A DNA stretch of 64,000 nt, taken from Gemmatimonadota bacterium. Its GTDB lineage: Bacteria; Gemmatimonadota; Gemmatimonadetes; Gemmatimonadales; Gemmatimonadaceae. The notes beneath the pieces were generated by a model. It was given only the letters and a program-made list of their open reading frames with translations. It had not been told where the DNA came from and ran no database searches. This document shows, in pieces, positions 51,450-60,013 of this stretch. Both the position numbers and the translations under genes were made by a program. The stretch is from positions 186,001-250,000 of the forward strand of contig JAQBQB010000020.1 of NCBI GenBank assembly GCA_028287235.1, in the 5' to 3' direction. Numbering within the stretch: position 1 is the first letter of the stretch; every line of letters begins with the position of its first letter.

Positions 51450-54440
51450 CTACCGGAAAACCCCAGACCCCGACCGCGCCGTCGCTCTGTTGTAATCGAA
51501 CTTCAGATCGGGCTCCGCCTTCAGCGCGATCGTGAAGTTGAACGCGAAGTTGCCGTTCGGCGATTGTGTGAAGCCGAAGATGGCGCGCCAGTCGTGCAAC
51601 TCGCGCTGCAGGGAGACGATGTGGCTGGCAAACTCGTGCCGCTCGAAGTCGTACGTCGTCTGCCACGCCGCCGTCCACTTCGGCGTGAGATTGAAGTTCA
51701 CATTGCCGTTGAGCGACGTCGTCGCCGGAATGCTGTACGCCGGACCGCCGGCCGTTCCGGACGTGACCGGCGTGTCGGTCGTGGGCTGGGCGCGCTGCTG
51801 GGCGAGACAGGCGTCGAGCAGAAAGGTGTTCGTTCCGGCCACGGCCTGGCATCGCGCGCGCGGGTCGAAGCTGATCACGTTGGAGCCGGTCGGCTGCCGC
51901 GGGCTCGAGCGACTGAACGTGAACGACGCGCGCCACCCCTGGGTCGTGGGGAGGATGAACCGGTCGCCCGAGCGCGCGGCACCCGCAACCGGCTGCGCCG
52001 CGAGCGCCGCCGCCTGGGGATCGTCGGCGCGAGGGCGAACATGATCGGCATCCGGTGTGGGCGCGACCTGCGCCTCCGGAACGGCCTTTCCGAACAGGCG
52101 GGCGAACACCGTGAGCGGATTCTGGTCGCGTCCCACGCTGAACGACGCGGAGATGTTCGTGAGGACGGGCGCGAACTTCGCCGTGTCGCTCAACGTGCTT
52201 CCCTGGAACAGCGAATAGCTGCTCGAAAAGTCGAAGCCCGGCAACAGATCCGAGCTCAGCTGATAGCCCCACGATTCCGACGTGAGCCCGGCGTACTTGG
52301 AGTGGCCGCCCTTCGAGCGCGCCTCGTGAGCGCGCTCGAAGTCGTAGCCGACCGACGACATGCCGATGCTCAGCAACCGAACGGTCTGCGAGCGGTCGGC
52401 CGCCGTGGCGCTCGTGTCGGTGGTGCGTTGGCGAACCTTCGCCTCGAAGTTCTGCGTCAAGCCGAGGTTGATCGCATTCTGCGCCAATCCCGTCGCGTAA
52501 TTCTGCGTGCGGCCCAGTGCGGCCAGGTACGCGTCGCTGAGGTGCGCGGCGGGCGCGTAGGTATATCCAATCGACGGCGTGATCGAATGCCGTATGCGCG
52601 TGAAGGGACCGAAGCCCGGGAAAAACCCGAACAGCGTCGGCGACGCGGACAATCCAGTGGTGATGCGCTTCGACTGGTGCACGTACTGGCCGTTGGTGCG
52701 TTCGGTCGCCACCCAGAACGGACCCGGGTCGACGTTCTGCAAACTCACGCTCGGCGTCAAGTTGAACCGGTTGCGAGCGAACGGCGGCAGCGTGAAGTCC
52801 GGCGTCCAATCGACGTACGTGTAATACGTCGCCGCGAACACGCGCGTGTCGGTGACCGCGCCGGTGCGCACGTCGTAGATCTGGAATTGCTGCGGAAAGT
52901 TGTTGCGCTGCTGCGACACGCGGAACGAGTTCTTGAGATCGTACCCGAAGATCTGCAGCGGCGTGTCGAAGCTCAGCGACGATTGCGCCGAGTTCCGGTT
53001 CGTGGTGGGCGTGCTGTCGATGCGACTCGTGATGGAATCGACCTTGTAGGCGTACGCCCCGAGTCCGGGCTGGTCCATTCCCAGCACCTCGCTCTTCGAG
53101 AAGCTCAGATTCGGAGTCCACGTGAGCCACTTGCCCACGCTGATCGCCGTCGAAGTCAGCGACAGCGTGGGGAACGTGCGATCGAGCTGCGTTCGTCCGG
53201 GATACTGCTTCTGCGTCGCACCGAGCGAGAAGGACGCCGGTCCGAGCTTCGTCTGATACGTGGCCTGCGACGAGATCGTCGCGAGCGCCGAATACGGATT
53301 GAAGGTGTTCTGCCGCTGGAGCGTGGTGCTCGTGACGTAGTTGAAGCTGGTGTTGATGTGGCTGTCGTGCGAGAAGTCCTGCTGGTGCGACCAGCTCACC
53401 GCCGTGTTGGTCTGTCCGTCGCGCTGCGCGGTGTACGTCGTGCCGATGCGGCCGCCGAGGAAACGGTCGAGCCACTTGTAGTCCCAATCCGCGTTGTACT
53501 TGAGCCACCCCGGATCGTTGAACTGGCCGTTGTTCGTTCCCGCGCCGCTGCGCCAGTCGAGCCAGGTGCTCACGTTCATGTAGTCGTTCAGCGCCCAGTA
53601 GTACCCGAGATGCTCGATGTTGCGGTGATACGCTGGGCTGTTGCGAATGATGTCCCCAACGCCGAACTGCGGCGGAATGATGCCGCTGTGGCGCCCTGGT
53701 CGCTGGTCGCTGAAGATGAACGGCAGCCACATCACCGGAACGTCCTTGATGTAAAGGATGGCCGGACGCGACACGAGCGTGTTCCCAGTGCGCTTCGCTT
53801 CTCGGAACTCGAAGTGGTAGTCGGGAATGGAATCGTCGCACGTCGTCATCGACCCGCCGCGGACGTACGCCGTTGCCGACTTTCCGTTCGCGCTGTCGAC
53901 GTCGACGCGAGCAAGCGCGACGTCGATGTACCACGTCTCACCGTTGTTGACGGGCAATCGGGCGTTCGAGATTCGGGCCGAACGCTCGGCGAGGTTGTAT
54001 TCCACGCGCCCCCCACCCTTCCGGCCGACGATGTCCGCCTGTCCGTTCCCGAGCTTGAGCACGTAGTTGCCGCCCGTCGTCACGCGGCGGGTGGCTTCGT
54101 TGTAATAGATGCCGCTGTCGCTCACCACGAGCTGCGTGTCGCGCTCCACGGCGACGCGCCGTCGCTTGGCGGCGAGCAGATCGATGGCGTGGGTCTGGGC
54201 GTTGAAGAACGCGGTATCACCCTGGTAGCGTGTCACCGAATAGCCCTGTTTCGCCATCAGGGCCTGCATCACCGAGTCGGGCGGCGCCCATTTGACCTGC
54301 GTCGAGTCCTTCGTCGTGTCGCGTGGCGCGGGCTGCACGGTTGGACGCGCACCCGGGAAGCGCGGGATCTGCGCCCGCGCGGGCGCGGCGGCGGCAGCGG
54401 CCGCGGCGATCAGCGCTCCTGCTACGAGCCATCGCTTCAC
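51450..54440 (-). CDS. lptD: LPS-assembly protein LptD-like outer membrane protein
   Basis: 996 aa: signal peptide (MKRWLVAGALIAAAAAAAAP), an OstA/LptA-like N-domain (FFNAQTHAIDLLAAKRRRVA, VSDSGIYYNEATRRVTTGGN, CDDSIPDYHFEFREAKRTGN), then the LptD block PAILYIKDVPVMWLPFIFSD followed by RPGRHSGIIPPQFGVGD, and a long beta-barrel (alternating strands to the C-terminus). Inserts LPS in the outer leaflet with LptE. Larger than E. coli LptD (784 aa). The ATG overlaps tatC by 4 bp; no lptE is adjacent. The stop is at the edge of the gap with palindrome copy 2. Confidence 0.9.
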   Translation of the reverse strand: MKRWLVAGALIAAAAAAAAPARAQIPRFPGARPTVQPAPRDTTKDSTQVKWAPPDSVMQALMAKQGYSVTRYQGDTAFFNAQTHAIDLLAAKRRRVAVERDTQLVVSDSGIYYNEATRRVTTGGNYVLKLGNGQADIVGRKGGGRVEYNLAERSARISNARLPVNNGETWYIDVALARVDVDSANGKSATAYVRGGSMTTCDDSIPDYHFEFREAKRTGNTLVSRPAILYIKDVPVMWLPFIFSDQRPGRHSGIIPPQFGVGDIIRNSPAYHRNIEHLGYYWALNDYMNVSTWLDWRSGAGTNNGQFNDPGWLKYNADWDYKWLDRFLGGRIGTTYTAQRDGQTNTAVSWSHQQDFSHDSHINTSFNYVTSTTLQRQNTFNPYSALATISSQATYQTKLGPASFSLGATQKQYPGRTQLDRTFPTLSLTSTAISVGKWLTWTPNLSFSKSEVLGMDQPGLGAYAYKVDSITSRIDSTPTTNRNSAQSSLSFDTPLQIFGYDLKNSFRVSQQRNNFPQQFQIYDVRTGAVTDTRVFAATYYTYVDWTPDFTLPPFARNRFNLTPSVSLQNVDPGPFWVATERTNGQYVHQSKRITTGLSASPTLFGFFPGFGPFTRIRHSITPSIGYTYAPAAHLSDAYLAALGRTQNYATGLAQNAINLGLTQNFEAKVRQRTTDTSATAADRSQTVRLLSIGMSSVGYDFERAHEARSKGGHSKYAGLTSESWGYQLSSDLLPGFDFSSSYSLFQGSTLSDTAKFAPVLTNISASFSVGRDQNPLTVFARLFGKAVPEAQVAPTPDADHVRPRADDPQAAALAAQPVAGAARSGDRFILPTTQGWRASFTFSRSSPRQPTGSNVISFDPRARCQAVAGTNTFLLDACLAQQRAQPTTDTPVTSGTAGGPAYSIPATTSLNGNVNFNLTPKWTAAWQTTYDFERHEFASHIVSLQRELHDWRAIFGFTQSPNGNFAFNFTIALKAEPDLKFDYNRATARSGSGVFR

Positions 54441-55231
54441 GCCGAGGGCCCTCCGCCGAAGTCTTTCGCGTCCTGAATGGCGCGCCGGCGCTCCTTGCGC
54501 CGGTAGATCACAATCGCGCCGAGGACGCTGATCTCATAGAGGGCATAGAGCGGCACGGCGAGCCAGATGGTGGTCCACACCATGTCGCCCGGCGTGAGGA
54601 ATGCACCGATGATGACGATCACCACGATCGCATGGCGCCGGTACTTCGACAGGAATTTCGGCGTGACGATGCCGAGCGCCGCGAGGGCGAGTACGATGAT
54701 GGGCAGCTCGAAGCTCACGGCGAACGTGAGCACCATCGCGAACAGAAACGAGAAGTACTCTTCGGCGGTGATCAGCGGAACGAGCGACGGCCCGGCAAAG
54801 CTGAACAGCCAGGGCAGCGCGAGCGGCACGACAATGAAATACGCGAGCGCCGCGCCGCTGACGAACAGCACGGTGCCGGAGAACAGAACGCCAATGGCGA
54901 TCCGCCGCTCGTGGATGTGCAGCGCCGGCGACAAGAACGCCCACACCTGATACAGAATCACCGGCGCGGCCAGCACGAACCCGAGGGTCGTGGCGGCGTT
55001 CAGGATGACGGTGAAACCTTCGTTCGGGTGCGTGTAGACGAGCTTGTGCTCGGGGATGAGCGGCAGAATGGGCGCCGCGAGAATTCCCACCACGTCCCAA
55101 TGCAGCGCGACAGCGAAGCCGATACCGACGGTGATGAGCAACGAGCCGAGCGCATAGATGATTCGCCAACGCAGCTCCTCGAGGTGATCGAGGAACGGCA
55201 TCTCTCCGGACTCAGTCTTCGGTATCGGCAT
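54437..55231 (-). CDS. tatC: Sec-independent translocase subunit TatC
   Basis: 264 aa, six transmembrane segments. Twin-arginine receptor signature MPFLDHLEELRWRIIYALGS at residues 13-32 (the LDHLEELR motif) and PNEGFTVILNAATTLGFVLA, YQVWAFLSPALHIHER and SFELPIIVLALAALGIVTPK. Separated from tatA by 14 kb. It lies 18 bp after cpoB and overlaps lptD by 4 bp. Confidence 0.96.
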   Translation of the reverse strand: MPIPKTESGEMPFLDHLEELRWRIIYALGSLLITVGIGFAVALHWDVVGILAAPILPLIPEHKLVYTHPNEGFTVILNAATTLGFVLAAPVILYQVWAFLSPALHIHERRIAIGVLFSGTVLFVSGAALAYFIVVPLALPWLFSFAGPSLVPLITAEEYFSFLFAMVLTFAVSFELPIIVLALAALGIVTPKFLSKYRRHAIVVIVIIGAFLTPGDMVWTTIWLAVPLYALYEISVLGAIVIYRRKERRRAIQDAKDFGGGPSA

Positions 55232-55249
55232 TACAGCTTTGGCGCTCCC

Positions 55250-56065
55250 CTATCGTCCGTTCAGCAGGTCGCTCGCGAGTTGGGCAGCGTCCGAACCCGG
55301 GAAATCCCGGATGACACGATTGAGGACGATACGCGCCTCGCTCTTCTTGTTCGCCTCCCACAACGTCTTTCCATGCAGGTACAGCGCCGTGCCTGCTTCC
55401 GGGCTCTTGGGATACCGGTTCGCCAGAAGCTGATATACCGAGTCAGCGGCCGCCGCGTTCCCTTCTCCTTTGTACGTCTCGCCCACGCGAAGCTGCGCGA
55501 GCGGTGCGCGGTCGAAATCGGGGTACGACGACAGCAACTGGTCGAACCCCGCCCGAGCCGTGCGATAGTTTCCGTTCTTGAGCTGCTCGATCGCCGTGGT
55601 GAACAAGGTGGCCGGTCCCGGCGTCCCCGGTGGGGGACGACGGGTGGTGTCGGTCGGCGCGGCACTGGGCGGCGCCGACGCCGGATTCGAGATGCCCTGC
55701 TCCCGCAGCGCCTCCAACTGCGCGCGGGTGTCCTGCACGTTGCGCGTCGTCTGGCCGAGCAACGCCTGGAACTGAATCATCTGGCGGCCCATCGCATCGA
55801 GCTCGCCATTCACGGTAGCCTGAAACACGGAAAAATTCCGCGACAGCACACGCAAAGAATCGTTCATCCGATCGATCGACGCCGAGAGCTGCGCGATCTG
55901 ATTCCGTCGCGCGTCGTCGGCACGCATGATCGATGTGTCACCCACGGCGACCTGCGCGCGGGTGGCGCGCAGCTCGTCCTGGATGAGGCGAATGTCACTC
56001 TTGGACGCGAGACACCCCGCGCTTGCGAGCAACAGCACCGGTGCGACCGACGTCCAGCGTCTCAT
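55250..56065 (-). CDS. cpoB: Tol-Pal associated protein CpoB/YbgF, as a lipoprotein
   Basis: 271 aa. Lipobox LASAGC (predicted lipidated Cys18), an N-terminal coiled coil (about 25-125: IRLIQDELRATRAQVAV, NQIAQLSASIDRMNDSLRVL), a Pro/Thr linker and C-terminal TPR repeats (FTTAIEQLKNGNYRTARAGF, YPDFDRAPLAQLRVGETYKG, YPKSPEAGTALYLHGKTLWE). E. coli CpoB is periplasmic with a cleaved signal; here lipidation is predicted. Overlaps pal by 4 bp. Confidence 0.9.
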   Translation of the reverse strand: MRRWTSVAPVLLLASAGCLASKSDIRLIQDELRATRAQVAVGDTSIMRADDARRNQIAQLSASIDRMNDSLRVLSRNFSVFQATVNGELDAMGRQMIQFQALLGQTTRNVQDTRAQLEALREQGISNPASAPPSAAPTDTTRRPPPGTPGPATLFTTAIEQLKNGNYRTARAGFDQLLSSYPDFDRAPLAQLRVGETYKGEGNAAAADSVYQLLANRYPKSPEAGTALYLHGKTLWEANKKSEARIVLNRVIRDFPGSDAAQLASDLLNGR

Positions 56066-56685
56066 GGCCGGCGCAGCGTCTGGCCGCCCGCGGTGATCTC
56101 GAACTCGGCGCGCCGGTTCTGCGCCCACGCACTTTCATCGGCGCCCTGCGCCACCGGACGCTCCTCGCCGTAGCTGATCGTCTCGATGCGCGCGGCGGGA
56201 ATGCCGTGTTGAACGAGATAGGCTTTCGCGGCCGCGGCGCGCCGCTGCCCGAGCGCGAGGTTGTACTCGTCGGAGCCACGCTCGTCGGTGTGTCCGCCAA
56301 TCCGAATCGCGACGCCCGGGTTGGCCTGGAGAATCGGCACCTTGGCGTCGAGGATCGCCTTGTCGTCGGCGCGAAGATCCGACTGATCGAATTCGAAGTG
56401 CACGGTGGCGGTGAGCGCCGAGCGCAGGCTCGCCGCCGATGCCGCTCCGTTGTTCGCCGCGTTGGCGGCCGCAAGGCTGTCGGCGCGGCGGCGAGCCGCG
56501 GCGTCGGCGGCGGCCTGGCGGGCCGCGGCTTCCTGTGCAAGGCGTGCGCTGTCCGCATTCGGACCGGCCGGCTGGGCCGCCGGAACGGGCGCCGGTTGCG
56601 GAGCAGGCTTCTTGTGGCACGCGCCAATGGTTACCGCGGACAGCATGGCCGTTGTCAGCACAGCGATCCGTCGAGTACGCATCAT
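56062..56685 (-). CDS. pal: Peptidoglycan-associated lipoprotein Pal
   Basis: 207 aa, outer-membrane lipoprotein of Tol-Pal. Lipobox SAVTIGAC, an Ala/Gln/Arg-rich coiled-coil-like segment (about 45-85), and the OmpA domain with VHFEFDQSDLRADDKAIL, GVAIRIGGHTDERGSDEYN (peptidoglycan-binding Asp and Arg) and RRAAAAKAYLVQHGIPA, then NRRAEFEI. It lies 88 bp after tolB; that gap carries GCAGCAGCA-like short repeats. Confidence 0.95.
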   Translation of the reverse strand: MMRTRRIAVLTTAMLSAVTIGACHKKPAPQPAPVPAAQPAGPNADSARLAQEAAARQAAADAAARRRADSLAAANAANNGAASAASLRSALTATVHFEFDQSDLRADDKAILDAKVPILQANPGVAIRIGGHTDERGSDEYNLALGQRRAAAAKAYLVQHGIPAARIETISYGEERPVAQGADESAWAQNRRAEFEITAGGQTLRRP

Positions 56686-56773
56686 ATCAGAGTTCTCCCA
56701 CGATTTCTGGATGGAACTTCAGTGATTCAGCATGAACAGGTTCTTGCTGCTGCTTACAGCGTGTTGCTGCTTC

Positions 56774-58096
56774 TTACTGCTGGGCCGCCAGTCGCGGCGA
56801 CCATGACGCCAAACGCGAGCCGCCCGACTTCGTGAGCTGGCGAACGCGGTTGGACTCCGTGTCGAGCACCCAGAGCTGCCTCACTCCGGTGCGCGTCGAC
56901 GTGAATACGAGGTGCCGAGCATCCGGCGCCCACGACGGCTGCTCGTTCTCGCCCTCGCTCGTGAAGAGCTTGGGCGTCCCGCCGGCAGCTCGGATCGCGC
57001 GAATCTGGAAGCGATCCTTGATTCGCTCCTGATACGCGATCCACCGCCCGTCCGGAGCCCAGTCCGGATCGGACCGATAGTTCTTCTCGCTGTCCTCGTA
57101 GTTCGTGAGGACCTCGGCGTTCGTTCCATCGGCGTCCATAATATACAACTCAGGGCGCCCTAAGACGTTGCTCACGTAGACGATGCGACGCCCGTCGGGA
57201 CTGAGCGTGGGATTCGTGTTTTGTGCTCCACGGCCCGGCGTCAACCGGTGCGCCGCATCACCGCCTGACACACCGGTGATGTACAGATCGGCCTGGTCCT
57301 CGCCGCTGCGCGAGTAGACGAGCTGCGTCCCGTCGGGCGTGAACACTGGGGTGATGAAGATCGTGTTGCGCGACGGACCGCTCACCGTGCGCGACCGGCC
57401 GGTCGACAGATCGATCACGATCAACCGCGAATCCGTTCCGTACGTGGTGTACGCCAGCATCGTCCCGCTCGGATTCCACGATGGACTGACGCCATTCTCC
57501 TCCGTCGGCACCGTGATCTCGCTCGCTCCGTCGCTGTCGACCACGCGAATCGACTGGCCGCGCATGTACGCCACGCGCGTTGCCGCGATGCCCGCCTGTC
57601 CGGTGATCCACCGCTCGATCTCGTCTGACGTGCGGTGTACCGCCTGCCGCCAATCGCGGCTCAACCCTGTGGCGGGAAGCGCGAAATCATGGACGTTCAC
57701 GACTTGGGCCTTCGAGACGTCGTGCAGCGCAACGTGCAGCGCGTTTCCGACCGGCGTGATCTTCACGATCGCCGACGCGGCAAGGCGCGCGAAGATCGAG
57801 TAGTTCAATCCGCCCGCGGCGCCAGGCGAGTTGATCGCCGCAGGATCGGCACTGTCGACCGGGATGACGGTGAAGCGGTCGCTGAAGTCGAGATCGCGCT
57901 GGATGATCGCGCGTACCGAATCGCCGAACGCTCCGGGCACGGGGAGCACCGCGATTCCCACCTTGTCGCGCAACGGGTCGTAGGTGCCGCCGAGGAAGAT
58001 GCCGCGATAGGTCGTGTCCTGCGCGTGCGCCGCAACGGGCATTGCCGCGAGTACGCCGGCAGCAGCGAGTGACAACGCGCCGAGGAAACGGCTCAT
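56774..58096 (-). CDS. tolB: Tol-Pal protein TolB
   Basis: 440 aa periplasmic protein. Signal peptide (LSLAAAGVLAAMPVAAHAQ), N-terminal TolB_N domain (to about 150) and six WD40-like propeller blades, e.g. EENGVSPSWNPSGTMLAYTT, FTPDGTQLVYSRSGEDQADL, LSPDGRRIVYVSNVLGRPEL, DPDWAPDGRWIAYQERI and PSWAPDARHLVFTSTRTGVR. Links TolA and Pal. Overlaps the upstream tolA gene by 4 bp. Confidence 0.96.
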   Translation of the reverse strand: MSRFLGALSLAAAGVLAAMPVAAHAQDTTYRGIFLGGTYDPLRDKVGIAVLPVPGAFGDSVRAIIQRDLDFSDRFTVIPVDSADPAAINSPGAAGGLNYSIFARLAASAIVKITPVGNALHVALHDVSKAQVVNVHDFALPATGLSRDWRQAVHRTSDEIERWITGQAGIAATRVAYMRGQSIRVVDSDGASEITVPTEENGVSPSWNPSGTMLAYTTYGTDSRLIVIDLSTGRSRTVSGPSRNTIFITPVFTPDGTQLVYSRSGEDQADLYITGVSGGDAAHRLTPGRGAQNTNPTLSPDGRRIVYVSNVLGRPELYIMDADGTNAEVLTNYEDSEKNYRSDPDWAPDGRWIAYQERIKDRFQIRAIRAAGGTPKLFTSEGENEQPSWAPDARHLVFTSTRTGVRQLWVLDTESNRVRQLTKSGGSRLASWSPRLAAQQ

Positions 58097-58830
58097 CGAA
58101 CGATCGCGGGCGAAAAGCGGAACGTCACAGGCAGAATGTCCTCGGGAAATGCGGATGGCAGCGGCGTGAACGCCTTTGCGTTGGCGGCGGACTCGACTGC
58201 GCCGACCGCCCGTTGATCGAACGAGTAATTACCCGATGGGGTCACAATCTTTATGCTTTCGAGGTCGACCGTGCCGTCTCGACGGATCACGAAGCGCACC
58301 GTGGCCGACAGCGTGCCGGCCATGGGCCCGAACCGGCGAATGAGCTGCGACACGATGTTCGTCGTGTACGCCGGAAAGGGGAATTCGATTCCCGGCGTGT
58401 CGACGTTGGCGACGTCTGCGCCGCGGCCGCCCGTCTGTCCACCGCCAGCCGTTGGTGCAGGCGCGGCAGCCTTGGCCGGACCAGCGGGAACGGTTTTCGC
58501 CGTCGGCGTGGCGAGCTTCGGAGCCGGCTTGGTCTTCGCGGCGGGTGTCGTCGGCCGCGCGACAGTGGTCTTCGCCACTGCCGGTGTTGGCGCAGCGATG
58601 GGCGCGGGGGCCGGTGCGGCGGGCGTCACGGGAGGTGTTTGCGGCTGCGCCTGCACCACGCCAGCGGCGCGCTCGCCCGGAGGCGCGGCAAAGAGCTGTA
58701 CGCGGTACATCGGCGGCGCCGGAGGTTCGCGGGCAGGGCCCAACAGAAAAAACGCCCCGATCAACGCTCCATGAAAGAGCACCGACGCGGCAATTCCTCC
58801 GGTGAGCCTGGGCGCGATACCGGCTGACAC
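58093..58830 (-). CDS. TolA-position TonB-family protein
   Basis: 245 aa: one N-terminal membrane helix (IAASVLFHGALIGAFFLLG), an Ala/Pro/Thr/Lys-rich linker (about 55-130), and a C-terminal TonB domain (AYTTNIVSQLIRRFGPMAG, LSATVRFVIRRDGTVDLESI, DQRAVGAVESAANAKAFTPL). Position between tolR and tolB implies a TolA role, whereas the C-domain is TonB-like. Single TolQR-TonB systems of this kind can serve both functions. No separate tonB is in the window. Confidence 0.85.
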   Translation of the reverse strand: MSAGIAPRLTGGIAASVLFHGALIGAFFLLGPAREPPAPPMYRVQLFAAPPGERAAGVVQAQPQTPPVTPAAPAPAPIAAPTPAVAKTTVARPTTPAAKTKPAPKLATPTAKTVPAGPAKAAAPAPTAGGGQTGGRGADVANVDTPGIEFPFPAYTTNIVSQLIRRFGPMAGTLSATVRFVIRRDGTVDLESIKIVTPSGNYSFDQRAVGAVESAANAKAFTPLPSAFPEDILPVTFRFSPAIVR

Positions 58831-58831
58831 G

Positions 58832-59245
58832 CTATCGGATCTCCTCCGGTTCGGTGACGAGACCGACGTTGCTCACGCCGTCCGCCCGCATGATCGCCAG
58901 CAACTGCACGACCATTCCATAGTCGACGCCCTTGTCCGCCCTCAGATACACGCCGTTCCGCGTTCGGTTCGCCGAGATCGATTTGAAGACGAGACGAAAC
59001 TGCGGGAGCGTGTACTTCTCCCGGTCGATGAAGATCTCGCCGGCCTGATTCACGGTGATCGACAGTCCGTCCTTCGATTCGAGCGGCTTCGCGTCGGCCG
59101 CGGGAAGCGCGATGTCCACCCCGCCCTGCATCATGGGCGCGGTGATCATGAAGATGATGAGCAGCAGCAGCATCACGTCGATCAAACTGACGACGTTGAC
59201 GTCGGCGTTCAGCTCGAAGCGGTGCCTGCGGCGGCGGCGTGCCAT
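58832..59245 (-). CDS. tolR: TolR/ExbD family protein
   Basis: 137 aa. Cytoplasmic Arg-rich start (MARRRRRHRFELN), one transmembrane helix with the proton-relevant Asp23 in NVVSLIDVMLLLLIIFMITA, then the periplasmic ExbD/TolR domain (VDIALPAADAKPLESKDGLS, ITVNQAGEIFIDREKYTL, VYLRADKGVDYGMVVQLLAI). Asp23 matches the E. coli TolR position. Couples proton flow to Tol-Pal. Starts 1 bp after tolQ stops. Confidence 0.95.
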   Translation of the reverse strand: MARRRRRHRFELNADVNVVSLIDVMLLLLIIFMITAPMMQGGVDIALPAADAKPLESKDGLSITVNQAGEIFIDREKYTLPQFRLVFKSISANRTRNGVYLRADKGVDYGMVVQLLAIMRADGVSNVGLVTEPEEIR

Positions 59246-59246
59246 G

Positions 59247-59987
59247 TCAGATGCGTCCTTCGCGGACGAGCAGCGCGATCACCGCCGTGCTGAAGCTCTC
59301 CATGCGCCCGTCGAAGCGATTGAGCTTGTTGGCGAAGATGTTGTAGCCGAACGTCGCGGGAATCGCGACCATGAGCGCCGCGGCGGTCGCGATGAGCGCC
59401 TCGGCAACGCCGGGCGCCACGGCGGAGAGGTTGCCCGAGCCCTTCGACGCGATGCCGATGAACGCCTCGATGATGCCAAGCACGGTGCCGAGGAGACCGA
59501 TGAGTGGGCTGGCCGAGCCGACCGTCGCAAGCCACGGAAGAAAACGGCCAATGCGATCGCGCTCGTCCGATGCTTCGGAGTCGAGCAGCAGATGCAGCGT
59601 CTCGATCTGCGAGCCGCTCAACGTGGCCTGCGATGGTGCGTCGCCGGCCGATGGACCGGAACGTTCGCGCATCTGCTGATTGGCGACGCGCGCGTCGGAC
59701 ACGAAGTGCATGGCGCGGAGAAAGAGGCGCGGCAGCGCGCCAACGGGCGATCGCTTGGCGAGCGCACCCGCGTCGTCGAGCCGCGGCGAGCGCTCGAAGT
59801 CGTGCATGAACTTCTCGGCGTCGCGCATCGCTTTGCCAAGCGTGCGCCACACCACGAACATGACGGACCAGCTGAGCAGTGAGAGGCAGGCGAGGACCAC
59901 GAGCACGACTTTCGTCATCGTGGTGGCGTTCATGACGAGCTCGATCGGGCCCGAGGGAATCACGCCGCGCGACGCCTGCAGGAACAT
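59247..59987 (-). CDS. tolQ: TolQ/ExbB family proton channel protein
   Basis: 246 aa with three transmembrane helices: VVLVVLACLSLLSWSVMFVV, LATVGSASPLIGLLGTVLGI and APGVAEALIATAAALMVAIP. The block SASPLIGLLGTVLGIIEAF is the MotA/TolQ/ExbB signature. The likely start is the ATG giving MFLQASRG; a GTG five codons earlier is also in frame. It follows the epimerase gene after a gap of about 26 bp or less. Confidence 0.94.
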   Translation of the reverse strand: MFLQASRGVIPSGPIELVMNATTMTKVVLVVLACLSLLSWSVMFVVWRTLGKAMRDAEKFMHDFERSPRLDDAGALAKRSPVGALPRLFLRAMHFVSDARVANQQMRERSGPSAGDAPSQATLSGSQIETLHLLLDSEASDERDRIGRFLPWLATVGSASPLIGLLGTVLGIIEAFIGIASKGSGNLSAVAPGVAEALIATAAALMVAIPATFGYNIFANKLNRFDGRMESFSTAVIALLVREGRI

Positions 59988-60013
59988 GGGAGCGAGGTGC
60001 ACGATCGGAGAGG

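Noticed and set aside
51241-51480. Short plus-strand frames within the palindrome region
   Set aside because: Low-complexity translations without start signals. The self-complementarity explains the sequence better than coding.
51255-54476. Very long plus-strand open frame (over 1000 codons) opposite lptD
   Set aside because: It is the GC-rich antisense shadow of lptD: arginine-rich, no domain, no signal. The minus strand gives a recognisable LptD. Similar shadows lie opposite hflX (12.0-14.0 kb), alaS (21.6-23.3 kb) and ftsK/comB (29.6-31.5 kb).
56686-56773. Small RNA in the tolB-pal gap
   Set aside because: Only short GCAGCA-type repeats are visible; no stable hairpin or promoter was seen.
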